Notes under the pieces: generated by a model
Told to the model about the DNA's origin: nothing
Database searches by the model: none
Seen by the model: only the letters and a program-made list of their open reading frames with translations
Source: Crambe crambe
Taxonomy: Eukaryota > Porifera > Demospongiae > Poecilosclerida > Crambeidae
Reading direction: 5' to 3'
Length of the DNA: 64,000 nt
Assembly: GCA_963924555.1 (NCBI GenBank)
Contig: OZ004598.1
Coordinates: 2,442,501 to 2,506,500 of the forward strand
Translations under genes and position numbers: made by a program
In this document: piece by piece, positions 23,867 through 51,100 of the stretch
Position numbering within the stretch: the first letter of the stretch is position 1
Layout: each line of letters starts with the position of its first letter

Positions 23867-23979
23867 TGCTCTTCAACAAGACGTTTCTAATCTCTGCTAT
23901 AGTATTATAGACCTCTGACCTCTCAATTCGGGACACGCCCACAGCCACGCCTTTTATGACATTTCAGAACGAGCTCTCA
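23867..23979. promoter_or_regulatory. Shared bidirectional promoter of PFDN4 and the ABCA gene
   Basis: Only 113 bp separate the two divergent start codons. The interval lacks a TATA box and includes GGGACACGCCCACAGCCACG, a CpG-containing block with KLF/Sp-like CACGCCC and CCACGCC sites. Both transcripts must start here or inside the neighbouring gene unless one uses an upstream untranslated exon. Confidence 0.65.
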
Positions 23980-38717
<14,738 letters not shown>

Positions 38718-41016
38718 CTCCACTTAAGAGAGCAAGAGGACTGCTATTTATAATGTACTGACATAATTTTGCACTGCGTGAATTTTTTTACAGTTTTAAT
38801 AATATTTATTGCCAATTCATAAATTATTTTTGTGTGTGCTTGTTGAATGGCAAAAAAGTAGCTATTACGTAGATACTGTACATGTACGTACTCAATTTAA
38901 TGGAGACAAAGCACCATACAATTGCACTCTATCTGTACAGTGCAACCAGCATCAAAACTCTGTATGCTATAAGTCAGCTAGCTGATCCTGCAATAATTGA
39001 ACTATAGGCTGAATATTAGCAATAGGATCTACAAGCTCATCGTGCACTGGTTTGAAAGGCAGCATGAACAATTGGAGCCCAAAATGTATCCTAAACCTTT
39101 TTCAATAATGTAGAATAACATTATTAGCTACAGTACATGTGATATATAATTTATTGCATACTGATGACCTTGTGTATTGACAAAGTGAGACCATACAAAC
39201 TGTGCAGCTTGTCTTTCAGAAAGCATTGTGGTGAGCAAAGCTTTAGCTAATGCCTCTCATTCAACCTATTCATGGCTTGCTTCGCTCACAATTTACTTCT
39301 GCTGAAGTGAACAGTTAAGAGCTTTGATAGTGTAATTTTTGTGGTAGCTAATAAGAACCTCCAATAAACCATACATGTTCAGTGTAATACAAAGCCCATC
39401 CACCCAATGTCAAAAGATCACAAGTATGCATACTCCAAAAATTTTTCAGGCACAACATTCCTTTGTCCAGTACAGAGACCTGTGATCATGCAAATATTGT
39501 TGATGGTGATAGGCTTAGCTTATTATTGTACCTGCGTCAAAACTTGCCTAGCATGCCAGTCTTCCACAACAGGTATAATTCCTTCAAGGTGATCCTTCCA
39601 TTGGCACAGATTAATACAGTACTGCTTCATAGATTCTCTAGTTCCTCTTCTCATTACCCTTCTCGCCTTCAACGTTATGGAACTCTAATCCACTCAATCA
39701 AGCTTGCTCAGTATAATTTACTTTTAACTGCTCTTTTTTTTTTTTTTTTTTAGTTCACTCAAGATGTAGTCCATGTATGTTTCCTTGCTTAGTCATAGTG
39801 ATGTATTCCACTTGTAAGCTTGATGTTCAACAGCAAGCAGCTGCCCTGACAGATTCTGCATTGCATGCATGTGCGTGCTTTGCTCATGCAAGATTTCTGT
39901 TGTATTTCTGTGTTGCCATTAAAAGTAGTTTGATAGTTGTAGGATACAGTTCCAGTCATCGTCAGTCGAGGTACAAACCTATAAATAGGAACATGCAAAT
40001 TATGCCGGCATAGCATAATGGGTTGAACCTTAATGCCAGCACAATGCTGGCATAATAACTTTCAGAGGTTGGCAGATATGGAAGTATTGATGTCGACTCT
40101 TGAGTTCCTTTGTATAAACTGCTGAATTAGAGTAGCCACCTGGTAGCAAAAAAAACTATTACAACTGTCTTCTGCTGCTGTTTTCTTTACTAAATGTTCC
40201 AGCAAACTAATTATTATGATGGATGACTAAAAGAGGCACTACAATCAACCATCACTTATTAACCAATTTTTAAAGGGATAATTGACATTTTTGTTGAACA
40301 TAATAGGGCAGGAGTTCTGGCATTGGAGCATAGCATAATGTCTCTACCTATAAACATGAAATCATTGAAGAATCACATCCTGTAACATCCTGTGGACCAT
40401 GCACAGGTAGTTACATCCTGTGGCTAACAGGTACTAGGTCACAACATCTGCTTACTGGGCATGGGGTGTCTAGATTCAGTGGATTGGGAACAGTGGAATG
40501 GAATATTGGACTGGGAATAGTGAACTACGTACCACTAGGGCACCAGAATCTCAATGATAATAGCTAATCTTATCAATCTAGCTAGTAGCTAGCTAGCCTA
40601 TAAGTCACTTCAATTAATGCTAACACATGCCCATACCAATATTCATTGCTCCTCAAATCATGTATGTAATCATCAAAGCTGTATAAAATATGTAGCTCTT
40701 AAGTATTGAATGTTATGCTGAATCCCACATCCACATTGCATATTACCATCACTGGTCAGACTGCTGCTTGATAACTGCACAACTAGCTCCATGCATGATA
40801 TCATCCAAAATGCTTATAGCAAGCTATATATAGTACTAGCCCACTAGCTAATGACCAAAAAGCCAAAAAGTGTACACACCTAAATTAATGGATAATTAAT
40901 TTTGAGGAGGCATCATGTGCATAATTATAATAATCTCCTGTTACCATGGTAACAGTGAACTTATAATGGTTCCTTTAAACAGTGAACTACATAAAGTAAA
41001 ATTATAATCATTAATG
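38718..41016. other. Intergenic region between ABCA and the GTPase gene
   Basis: The two genes converge here. The 3' flank of ABCA up to about 39060 is the source of, or sister to, the decayed duplicate found at 47447-48110. Small hairpins with GCCGGCATAGCATAATG- and GCTGGCATAATAA-type words occur at about 40003-40060. I recognise no gene. Confidence 0.5.
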
Positions 41017-44000
41017 TCAATTTTCTTCTAGTCGTTTAATTGCCTCATCCAAAGTCATAGAATCATCTGAATATTTTTTATACATTTCACGAGCTTCTTT
41101 AATTTGTTTATCACTTTTGTCTTTAAACATTAATTCATGGGCTTCCTTTAAACTCGCACGCTCTTTCATTTTCTCTGTAAGGCGACTTTCCATCTTTTCA
41201 ATTTCTTTCTTACAATCAATAATCTCCTTTTCATATTTATCTCTTTTGTAGACTTGCAGGATTATACTAGCCCGGTATCCATGATTTTTTTCTCCTTCTA
41301 CTTTGCCTGAGAGAGTACAATCTGTTCTCTCTTCTCTTCTCCAGTGTACCTCCTCAGAACCATCTTTTATTATGTTTCTGATCTTGTAAGGGCAAGTACT
41401 TAAGTGATACTTATCTGAAGGTGTCTCAAAAAGTTTCCACCTCTTTTTGGTCTTCCAGCTACGGCCCTCGACCAATTCTTCTGTATTTAAATTGTCCCTT
41501 TTCATTTCCCACTGTTTTTTATCTGCTTTAAGATCTGCAATGGCATCATCCATCATATCAAGCTCTTTCTGAAGGTCTGGATTGTTACTATATGTTTGAC
41601 GACTTTGCTCAGTAGCTTCCTGCATGAGCTTATCGTACATTGTTTTATCACGCTGCTTCATGGACTTTGTTTTGGCAACTTTAAATTGTGGGATTGTGTA
41701 GGGCTCCTGTTTAAATACATAGTCTAAGATCTCATTCCGTACACTCAGACTGGTATTATCTCCTTTTGCTGGTAAACTGTCAATCATGAACAGCATGGGG
41801 TTAGCAGGTAAACCACATGTTGTACGTACGGCATCTAAAATATTATGTTTGATAACTTCTTCGTCAATATTTCCTCTTTTCCTTCTTGTAATGGATGCTT
41901 CATCTTGAAAATAGTGAGTCACAACCACGATGAGATTTTTTAAAAACAAATGTGGTAACAATTCGGAGTAATACTCTAACGTTTCATTATATTGAACATC
42001 AATCTTTCCATCAAACTTGACAACTAAGATACATGTATTAATTTCTTTAATATCCTGTAGTTTTTTCATCAAATAAAACATATTCTTATCATCTTTCACA
42101 TCATTTAATCCAGGAGTATCAACTACTGTCAAATTCACTGAATGATAAAAGCTGCTGTATGAAACGTTTTCCCACACAGCTTTAGTTTCATTTGTGTGTG
42201 GTTGTAGGTCTGTAGATGTTTTGAAGTATCGTTTCTCAGGATCAGATAATCTTTGCTCATCAAATGGATTGAGTAGAAAGTTCCCTAAAGCACTTTTTCC
42301 ATTTCCAGTTGATCCAATCAGCAACACTGTTGCCTTTTCTATTCATTAGTAATAAAAACATAAATAAAAACATAGTGTACCATCTATACCCTTATAAATC
42401 ACAAACTTAATTTTGTACTTGAAATACATGATGGTAGCTACTCCTGATATTTTGTTATAGGGATGTTAGTCCAGTGAATACTCATACTTAACAAGAATCA
42501 AAATTATTGTATATAGTTGGATTAGCCATTTATAATAGCTTGGGGTGTAGTCAATTTTTATTTTTTCATGAAATGAACAGGGTGATGAAATAGGAATGTG
42601 CTATGAAAATGTTTTAGCTATACAGTGCATACTGCAATAAAATGCTATTCCCTCACCAGATAGTAACACAATTCAGATTGGGAGTCCTGGGTGATGTTAT
42701 TCGTGCTAACAAAGTTAAAATCTATTGCTTGCCCTTGGCCCTTTTCTGTGCCAAATGGCCAACCACTTTGAATCTTAAAAATTTGCCAGAACAATGGGAT
42801 GCTATTATTCATTGTCTTCATTACACATGCATTAAACATTTTTGGCAATTGTTCAGTGAGCGAGTGCAGCGAGTGAGCAGGTCATGACTCATTGAAATTA
42901 TAAGTCTACACTCCAAATGCCCCAGGTGTAGGTACAGTATGCAGTAATGTAGTGCCCAGCACTGTGCATGATGATTGATGTGCATGTTCTAAATTGTTTT
43001 CTACAGCCTTTTGTCATAGAGGAGCTAGGCTTAAGTGGATTGTAGGCACTTGGCTTATATAAGTACTTGTGTTAAGTATTTATGCATGGAGCTTCCTGGT
43101 TGGAACCATGCACCACTTACATGATATCAAGCACTGGAGCCATCAGCTACTTTACTTACTCACTTGGTCACTTTCAAATGCTGCACATTGCTATAGTAGT
43201 AGTCGTAGAGGCTCTACAGGCAAAGTCTTCTAAAGAGTTATAGCACTAAAGAATACTTGCTTGCTCACTCGCTGTCAACTGAATGTTGAATACTGCCCTA
43301 GTACTAGCTTAATAGAGGCCACCCAATATTGTCAAAAAGGCCAACTGAAAGTGGTTGGCCATATTATGGCCAGCAGTCCAAAAAAAATTTTCAACCTTGT
43401 GTACTACTAATATCATCATGGCTATTCAATGTTTGTTGATACATGCATCTAAAAAGATATTAGCTACATAGGCATACAAAATTCTCTATACACTATGTAT
43501 GTAGGCACATAACTAATTTGCTACCTCTCTGCTTTTTTGGTAGCTCAACTACTGTACTTGGACATCCATCTGCAGAACAAGCTCCTGTTAAACAAACAAT
43601 TGATATATAAATAGGAGGCAACCAATGAGACTAGGAGGTACTAGCTAGTTTATCGAGACCACCTTAATATTTTTTTGTAGGACTTAACCTGAAAAGTTAA
43701 AATTTGGTAACCAAAAGACCATGGGTAAATTATGCCAATTTTACTCCCACTCTCAGCCCACAACTTTCTTTAAATTTAAAGTGGGGTCACCTGTGATGTA
43801 GGCTTCCTTTATTTCAAGGGCGTGTCTTGCATTATGAAAGTTATTGTTAACTATTTCAATGAAGTCTTCCCAAAAGATCATGGGATGACTCTCAAAATAC
43901 TTTTGTGCAACATCGTGAACTTTCATCTTGGAGTCTAGGTCTAGCCGCAGCTTGTTACAGATATATATATCCATCAGCTCTTCGCAGATTGTGTCAATGT

Positions 44001-44692
44001 CTGCTTTAAGTTGATAAAGTTCATTCTTTATGTCTTTGTAGGAGTCCACTTTGGTGCAAGTGTCAACTGTGCATGACCCTAAATGTATAATTACACAGCA
44101 AATCAATAAAATTTAACTCAAATAGTGGAGCCTCTGAATAAAGCACATATCTTCACAATAGGGAATATTATCAGCTCAGTGCAAATAAGGACAGGTACCA
44201 TGTATATGTATATTTTTCATGCAGGTTTCAATGCAGCCCAAGTGCACCAGGAAAGTCAGAGATACTAATGTACTAGAACTCTTTTACTTTCATAATAATA
44301 CATTCATTGTCAATGTGCACTTATTTTATGTATACTAGGGTACATAAAATTCCAACATTGCTCCACCAATGCTGTGGACAAAAGCTAGTGCTTTGAAATC
44401 ATTCAGAACAGATTATCAATACTGCAATAGTTTAGTTCTAGCTGCAAAAACATTACATTCCAATACTTTGAACCAAGAAAGTTATAGTGAATGATCAAGA
44501 GGCAAGGTAGACTTTAGATTCATACGTATGTATAGCTTACAACTATAGCGCATGCAGCACAGTTTGGCCCCTGTCCTTAATGCACTGAGAGAGGTTCCAC
44601 TATGACAGATCATTTTGTCATCTATATTATGATTATCACCTGTTACAGCACTTGGGATTACCACCATACTTACGAAAAATAACCACCAACAT
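41017..44692 (-). CDS. AIG1/GIMAP-like GTPase with extra N-terminal helical region
   Basis: The four-exon minus-strand model (44674-44692, 43791-44078, 43525-43584, 41017-42326) gives 558 aa. Splice phases agree at every junction; the tiny first coding exon is the weakest part. Residues 7-102 are predicted helical and acidic, with an IDTICEELMDIYICNKLRLD core, and may be a death-fold-like adaptor domain, though I cannot confirm that. A short linker (GACSADGCPSTVVELPKKQR) leads to the G domain: P-loop GSTGNGKS at residues 127-134, switch region, DTPG at 192-195, then the AIG1-style hydrophobic strands ILVVKFD and LIVVVTHYF. From about residue 345 the rest is largely charged coiled coil with an inserted segment (KYHLSTCPYKI). 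Related GTPases act at membranes in immunity and cell survival. No membrane anchor is seen at the C-terminus. Confidence 0.8.
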
Positions 44693-45940
44693 CCTGAAAC
44701 AAAAAGCATAAGTTAAAGATTAAGGTGTTGTATAGAGTACTTCCATATGATATCACAAAATGGGCGTGGCACAGTAATGTGTGGCATGAAGATAAGTTTT
44801 AAAAAATGGTTCATGCCTAAAAGAAGGGGGAGAGAGTCAAAGATAAAGAAGAGAGAAAGGGAGTGCTGGGCAGTTTGTTTAGAATGATTAGGGTGGGGTT
44901 ATAATAATTATCGTTATACAGACGTCAGTCTTGTAGTAGAATGCATGATTGACTGTGCAGGTACATTTTGTTGTGAGAGTAACTATAACCCAAGAGATGC
45001 CCATCATCAGTTTTATGCCAAAAGAGCTTCACACAGACTATTTCTATGGACTTAAGTTGTGTTAATTATATGCCTGGGTACGAGCTAGGCTATTGTTTGA
45101 GTTAGCCTTGGAATTCTGAGGCTTCTGTATATTCCTCGTACACTCTCTGTTTATTCATTGAAGAAAAAAAATTAATCTGAGCACCAAACAATAAACCAGC
45201 CTAATGACAGTCTTGTTGAGCACAAGTACTGCAGTAGCAAATGAAGGAAAAACAAAAACTGGACAAAAACAAGGGAGAAAAATCTCACTCAGTAAACTTT
45301 CAGGTTATTGCCTGTATACTACGTGCATGCACAAATAGCAATCAATAGAGCCTGGGGACAAGGCTACTACAATACATTGCTGCTGTTCCACATGCACACC
45401 ACAGCAATACTACGGCCACATCCACATTAGTGCTATAAAATGGCATCACTCAGTGGTATGAAAATCGCATTTTTTACTGGCCAAGCAGGATGCATGTGGT
45501 TTTTACTGGGTGTGGTCAATTCATATAAACTCACACATGTCAATTATGTCAATAGTGCTAACAGATGCCATTAAGAAGAAAACTGCAGAGGAGCTTGGAT
45601 CTGAATCCATGAAAGCTAACAGAAGGCCATTTCTTTTTCTGCACTTTGTACGCAAAGTGATCTTAGTCATGGCCACTAATTATTTTTAACTTCCTGTCCA
45701 GAAAACTCCTGGACAATGTTACATGAAGTTGCTATGCAAGTTTGACCAGACCCTTATTTTTCTATGGCCCCACAAAAAAGAAATATTATGTGGTCTGGCC
45801 TAGCGAGACTACATCCATACTCAGAGAGCACATGAGCACTCTCTGATAAATCATGAAGAAAGAATGATGTGGTAGGTGTTGTTGTTCAAGCAAGCATAGA
45901 ACTCCTTCCAGAACTAAAAGCTATAAGTACATCCTGTACA
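44693..45940. other. Intergenic, 5' of the GTPase gene
   Basis: This should contain the GTPase promoter and possible untranslated exons (an acceptor-like TTTCAG precedes the first coding exon). A hairpin of the AGAGAG...CTCTCT family lies near 45822-45842. No further gene was found. Confidence 0.4.
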
Positions 45941-45941
45941 C

Positions 45942-47219
45942 ATTCAGGAAGCCATACATTTCCTGAAACTTTGCCAGCCTGATGGTAATAGAAGCGCTTG
46001 ATGTTTAGGTATCACTAGCTAGCTTATAACAAGGCCTACCTGCTGCTGTGGGTTTCCCAAGGAACAGATGCTACAGAGATTTGCCGGTTTCCCATATAAA
46101 TTTCCATAGAACTAAAAATCAACGGTGATAACTGTGAACATAGCCAACTGGTTCATTTGGTATTTGAGTAGTTAGTACATTTATCCAGCTACTGCTGTGT
46201 ATGAGTTTGTTCTTGTGTTGATTGGTCTCTGAGATAGGACTAGTTATATGTGGGCAGGTCTAGCTCTGCTCACTAACATTATATTGAGCTTACGATGAAT
46301 CTCACTCCAAATTGGTTAATGTCACTCCACTTTAGATTAAACCTCTTACTACTTAAGGTTTAGAAATTTGTAAAAACTCACCTATGTCTGATCTTTCCAT
46401 CTTGGCAAAAATTAATCTGGAAAAGGATCATCAAGTTGTGACATCACATCCAGGTACCTAGGCTAGGTATTTAATAAAAGCACAAAATGATTTACCAATT
46501 GTAGCTAAGGCCATTCAAACTCTTTTCACTTATTCAGAACAAAATTGTAGTGGCATCACCTTTACTAGGTCTAGTTCTAGACATCTGGATCTCAGTGTAA
46601 ACAGCCTCATTAACAAGGAATCAGCTGATAATAGTGTGGAAATCCAATAGATGGTTGAGTCTAGAACCTCAGTTCTGTCATGTCCTTATGATGGGCTTCA
46701 ATGTGTCTGGTTGGAATGTAGATCTTCTCTATGGTTGTCTTCATCTTCTGACTATTCTCTGGATTATGTTTGATAATTGATGGACTTCCTAGCAAGAGGG
46801 TTACTACTTTTGACCTAGCTACAGTCATGTATGAAAGCATGTAGGTTAACTATAGATAGTGATTCCGGAAGCTAGACCTGCCCACATATAACTAGCTCTA
46901 TCTCAAAGATCAATCAACACATGAACGCTTAACTCATATCCAGCAGCAGCTTAATAAATGTACTAACTACTCAAACACCAAATGAACCAGTGTGTTATGT
47001 TCACAGTTAGCGCCGTTGATTTTTAGTTCTATGGAGATTTATATGGGGAAAACGGTAAATCTGTATAACATCTATGTGCTTCACCCGTTCCTTGGTTAAC
47101 CCATACCAGCAGGTAGGCCTTGTTATAAGCTAGCTAGTGATATCTAAACATCAAGCGCTTCTATAACCGTCAGGCTGCGCTGGCCGGCCAAAGTTTCAGG
47201 AAATGTATGGCTTCCGGAA
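45942..47219. repeat. Inverted pair of a 330-350-bp element
   Basis: Segments 45942-46265 and 46868-47219 are inverted, diverged copies; shared words include CTGAAACTTTG, CTTATAACAAGGCCTACCTG, AACTGTGAACATA and GTGGGCAGGTCTAGCT. The right copy is bounded by GATTCCGGAAGC and its inverse (46861 and 47213), which may be its terminal inverted repeats. The 600 bp between the arms shows no gene. Confidence 0.7.
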
Positions 47220-47446
47220 TCGCTACTATAGAAGCCAATATGACCTTTCAACTGTGGATGTCTGGTATACTTGGTTCACCTCTGCATTGATGACTTGTAA
47301 ATTTCATGTGATTAATTTATGACTACAAAATAGAAAATTTACTAAAAATCCTAGTTCTTCTTGTTGTTGTTATTTTGTTTGTTGCTTTGTTTGTTTGTTC
47401 ATTCATTCGTTACTGTTATTTTACTGCTTTTTAAAAAAATATGCAG

Positions 47447-48110
47447 GTGACCATGAATGAGGATTCAAGTTATAGACCATGCATTCTGGTTCTTATGTTG
47501 CATCTCCTGCCACAGCTCCACATTCCTCTGAGCTCAATCAGCTCTGTCCCACAAAGCAAACAAATTGATAATGACTGCAAAAATGACTGCAAAGAGCAAC
47601 TATTTCTATTTATAATGTACTGGCATTTTGCACTGATTGTGAGACGATGACGCGTTGTTTATTTTCGACCCTTTACCATACCCATTTTGTAGCGTTGCGC
47701 TTGCGCAATTGCTAGGCGTTTGGTATACAATTATTTTTTTAATACATGAAAATAACGGCGACACCTGCAACATAAATAATGTCAAGTCTATGTTCTACTC
47801 ATGATAGCCATCATACGTTCAAATATTATACTGAGTACACATCGATACTAGAGAAATATCAATGGATCTTCAAAGAATCCAGCACTTTAATCAAATCTTC
47901 AGTACCAATAGTGAGTCTTGATTATTACTCTGGACCACATGATTCTGCAAGAAGAGTCTTTGATTCTAGCTGACTGATTCTGTTTTATATACAATGCAGC
48001 CAGCATCAAAAACTCTATAACATGCACACTAAGTTTAGCTAATCAATAATAGTTGGACTGTGGGCTGAAGATTAGCAGCCTACAAGACTGATCTGATCAA
48101 CCTCATCTCA
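47447..48110 (+). pseudogene. Decayed duplicate of the ABCA last exon and 3' flank
   Basis: ATGCAG followed by GTGACCATGAATGA matches the acceptor and start of ABCA exon 29 (38574). GATTCAAGTTATAGACCA, GGTTCTTATGTTGC(A)TCTCC and TTTATAATGTACTG follow in the same order as in the original. A 9-bp in-frame gap and then a frame change destroy the coding sequence. A second block, 47994-48110, matches the flank 38938-39060 (CAGCATCAAAA, GGCTGAAGATTAGCA). Between the two blocks lie the MATE promoter and exon 1. Confidence 0.8.
47641..47778 (+). promoter_or_regulatory. CpG-containing promoter of the MATE gene
   Basis: The 138 bp before the MATE ATG are richer in CpG than the surroundings and contain TTGCGCTTGCGCAA (47695-47708), close to the NRF1 palindrome, plus GATGACGCG. 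No TATA box is evident. Confidence 0.5.
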
Positions 48111-51100
48111 ATTAGCTTTACAAATAATATTATTTTGCTATCATAGATGCTGACTATTTTCCTTGAATACTCTATTATGTGGATATCATCAATTTTCACT
48201 GGTCATTTGCCCATCAAGAATGCACCACTCGCTTATTCTTGTGTTGGTAAGTACATAGCTAGCTTAAAATTCAAGCTATATATTACATTTTTCCCATGTC
48301 CAATTTTTTTCTGCAGGTCTGGGATCATCAGTAAGTTCATAATAGCTGATGTAGTGAGTGTGATGTCAAATTAAACTTTACATGTAGTTTTTCTGCATAT
48401 CTGGAATGGCAACAAGTGATGGACTCTGCTCTGCAGCTGATACATTGAGTTCACAGGTGAAATTATAATTGTGTGAAAAGATTGCTCACGTATTAGTCAT
48501 TCATCTTCTAGCTCTTTCACTGTATATAGCTACATATGCACCATAGCTCTACCATAGTTGAGTTTGGGTGCATACAATTGGTGGACTGGACTACTGGACT
48601 GGACTACTAGACTGCCCTTTCACCTTGCACATGTGAAATTATAGAAGTGTAGCTCTGTACACTAATAATTTGTCTACCACATAGTTTTTATCTTGCACAA
48701 AAAAATTGTAAGGTCATAGAATCTACTAGATGAAGGTGTATGTTTGCTGCTTGTAAGAACTAACATAAAATAAATAAATTTGCTACTATAGTTGGAAATT
48801 TTTAGTCAAGCTCTACCCTCCCCTCCATTTCACTTCCCTCCCTCCAGTGGTCCAGTCAGACACCCAAATACAGGTGGTGTCACTGGTGTATGGTAGGTAG
48901 CTTTGAACCTGTATGTACTTCCTAGGATAGTTTTGTACGGGTAAGGAAGTGGAATGGAATGGAGGGTAGAATTTGACTAAATTTGAATAGCTTTTACAAG
49001 CCGGCAAACATATGGCCTTACCATTTTTGTGCAAGACAAGTGTCATTCAGAGGTATGCAGGATGATATGCACTTCTAGTGGTAAACAGATTACTAGTGTA
49101 GCTACCAGTAATTGCTGCAATTGCTAATATTACATCTTCCCTCATCAGTTCGCATGCATAATTGCACTCCTACATCTGAGCATGTGGGCAAACATACCTT
49201 CATCTAGTAGCTATAGATTGTATGGCTTTACCATTTTTTGCAAGTATCATTCAGAGGTATGAAAGATGATATGCACTTCTAGTGGTAAACAGATTACTAG
49301 TGTAGCTACCAGTAATTGCTGCAATTGCTAATATTACATCTTCCCTCATCAGTTCGCATGCATAATTGCACTCCTACATCTGAGCATGTGGATATATAGC
49401 GGCAAACATACCTTCATCTAGTAGCTATAGATTGTATGGCTTTACCATTTTTTGCAAGTATCATTCAGAGGTATGAAAGATGATATGCACTTCTAGTGGT
49501 AAACAAATTACTAGTGTAGCTACCAGTAATTACTGCAATTACTAATATTCCCTCATCAGTTCACATATATAATTGCAGTAGTTTATAATTACATTCCTAC
49601 ATCTGAGCATGTGCAGACTAATATGGATATAGCTTTTACAAGCGGCAAACATACCTTCATCTAGTAGCTATAGATTGTATGGCCTTACCATTTTTTGTGC
49701 AAGACAACAAGTGTCATTCAGCGGTAAACAAATTACTAGTGTACGCAGCTACACTTCTATAATTTCGCATGTGCCAGGTGAAAGGGCAGTCCAGTAGTCC
49801 AGTCCATGCAGTAGTCGAGTCCAGTAGTCCAGTCCAGTAGTCCAGTCCAGTAGTCCAGTCCAGTAGTCCAGTCCACCGATTGTATATACTCGTTGAGTTC
49901 AGTGTTGTGAAATTATTTTAGGCATATGGCTACAAAAATTACAAAAGAGTTGGCATAATTCTCCAACAAGGTAATAGCTAGACAACTCATCTCTAATAAT
50001 GATTGTATATTGAGCTCTCTTCACATGCAGGAATACTGATTTCAGGGCTAGCTTTGTTTCCTATTTGGGCTCTGTGGTTTAACACAGAGTCTATTCTGCT
50101 CCTTATCCAACAACCTCCATGTGTGGCCAAGTTAGTATCAATAGTGTCAGGCTCACTGTGCTTGCCTCAATTGCTCTAACAGTAATGTGACAACTAGAAC
50201 CTGTGTATAATTAAGTAATCCTAGTCAGGCCATGGCTTGATCACAATGTTGACATTCAAGTAGACCTCAAGTGTACAGTAGGCATGCATGAATTTTAGCC
50301 CTCGAGCACATGTCACTAGATGAGTCTGTATGGGCAGTAAAAAAAAAAAAAAAGACAGCTACCATAGGATACTGTTAGTTCAATTTAATGTAGCTCTGAC
50401 CTTTAAGCTACCACCAAAGTAAAATATTCTGGGTGAGAATAAATATTATTCCAAAATTTGACCTAACCATTGCTTCCTATAATTGTTATGAAGAAATAGA
50501 AATTCTTGATCTTTTGACAATTCCTTGAAGATTAATAGCTAATTACGTCCTCATCTATTGATGGTAGCTAGCTAGCTCACTGCAAAATGAAATTCAAAAT
50601 GGACGATCTAATGCCCTTTGACCTGCCATCCTTACATAGAGAGAGAGGTGATACTGATTTTTTCTTCTTCTTCCATTTTCAGATTTACAGCTACTTACAT
50701 GTTAGTTTTCTCCTTGTCCTTGCCAGTAAGTATCTGAATATGTAACTATTTTTAATCTACTGTTATTTTCATAATAGTTCACATTCCTCTATGCCTTACT
50801 GCGACAATACTTGATGTCTCAGGTGTGTAAGTTTGCCGGCCACATGTTTAGTCTTTCAATTCAATCCACGCAAAAAAAAATTGATTGCAAGTAAACCCTG
50901 AGGATTAAAGAAATCCATGTTCCAACCGTACTAATAAAAGTCTATTTTATATCCTGACTTTTTTTTCAGTGTTAGCTAGCTAGCTAGCTACTGTATGGCT
51001 ATGGACTGTCTCCTTTATTATGTACTTATCCATTCAGGGTGTGGTGTGGGAGTTGGTATGGATTGGACTCCTCTCCAACTGTGCTTGTATGCTACTCCAC

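Larger units (their letters stand above)
48565..49891. mobile_element. Foldback element in MATE intron 4, 1.3 kb
   Basis: Long inverted ends (about 48565-48690 and 49725-49891) share ATACAAT(T/C)GGTGGACTGG, GACTGCCCTTTCACCT and AAATTATAGAAGTGTAGCT. The direct repeat GTTGAGTT sits at both borders (48557-48564 and 49892-49899), fitting an 8-bp target-site duplication. Inside are an inner inverted pair and 210-bp tandem repeats. There is no transposase; a non-autonomous hAT-like foldback element is the best guess. Confidence 0.7.

Noticed and set aside
42642-42887. 81-codon plus-strand frame inside the GTPase intron
   Set aside because: No domain, splice or promoter support; it looks like chance or repeat-derived sequence.
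44482-44709. A 75-aa minus-strand protein with a hydrophobic start
   Set aside because: It overlaps the first GTPase exon in another frame. The splice donor GTAAGT and phase favour the short exon 44674-44692.
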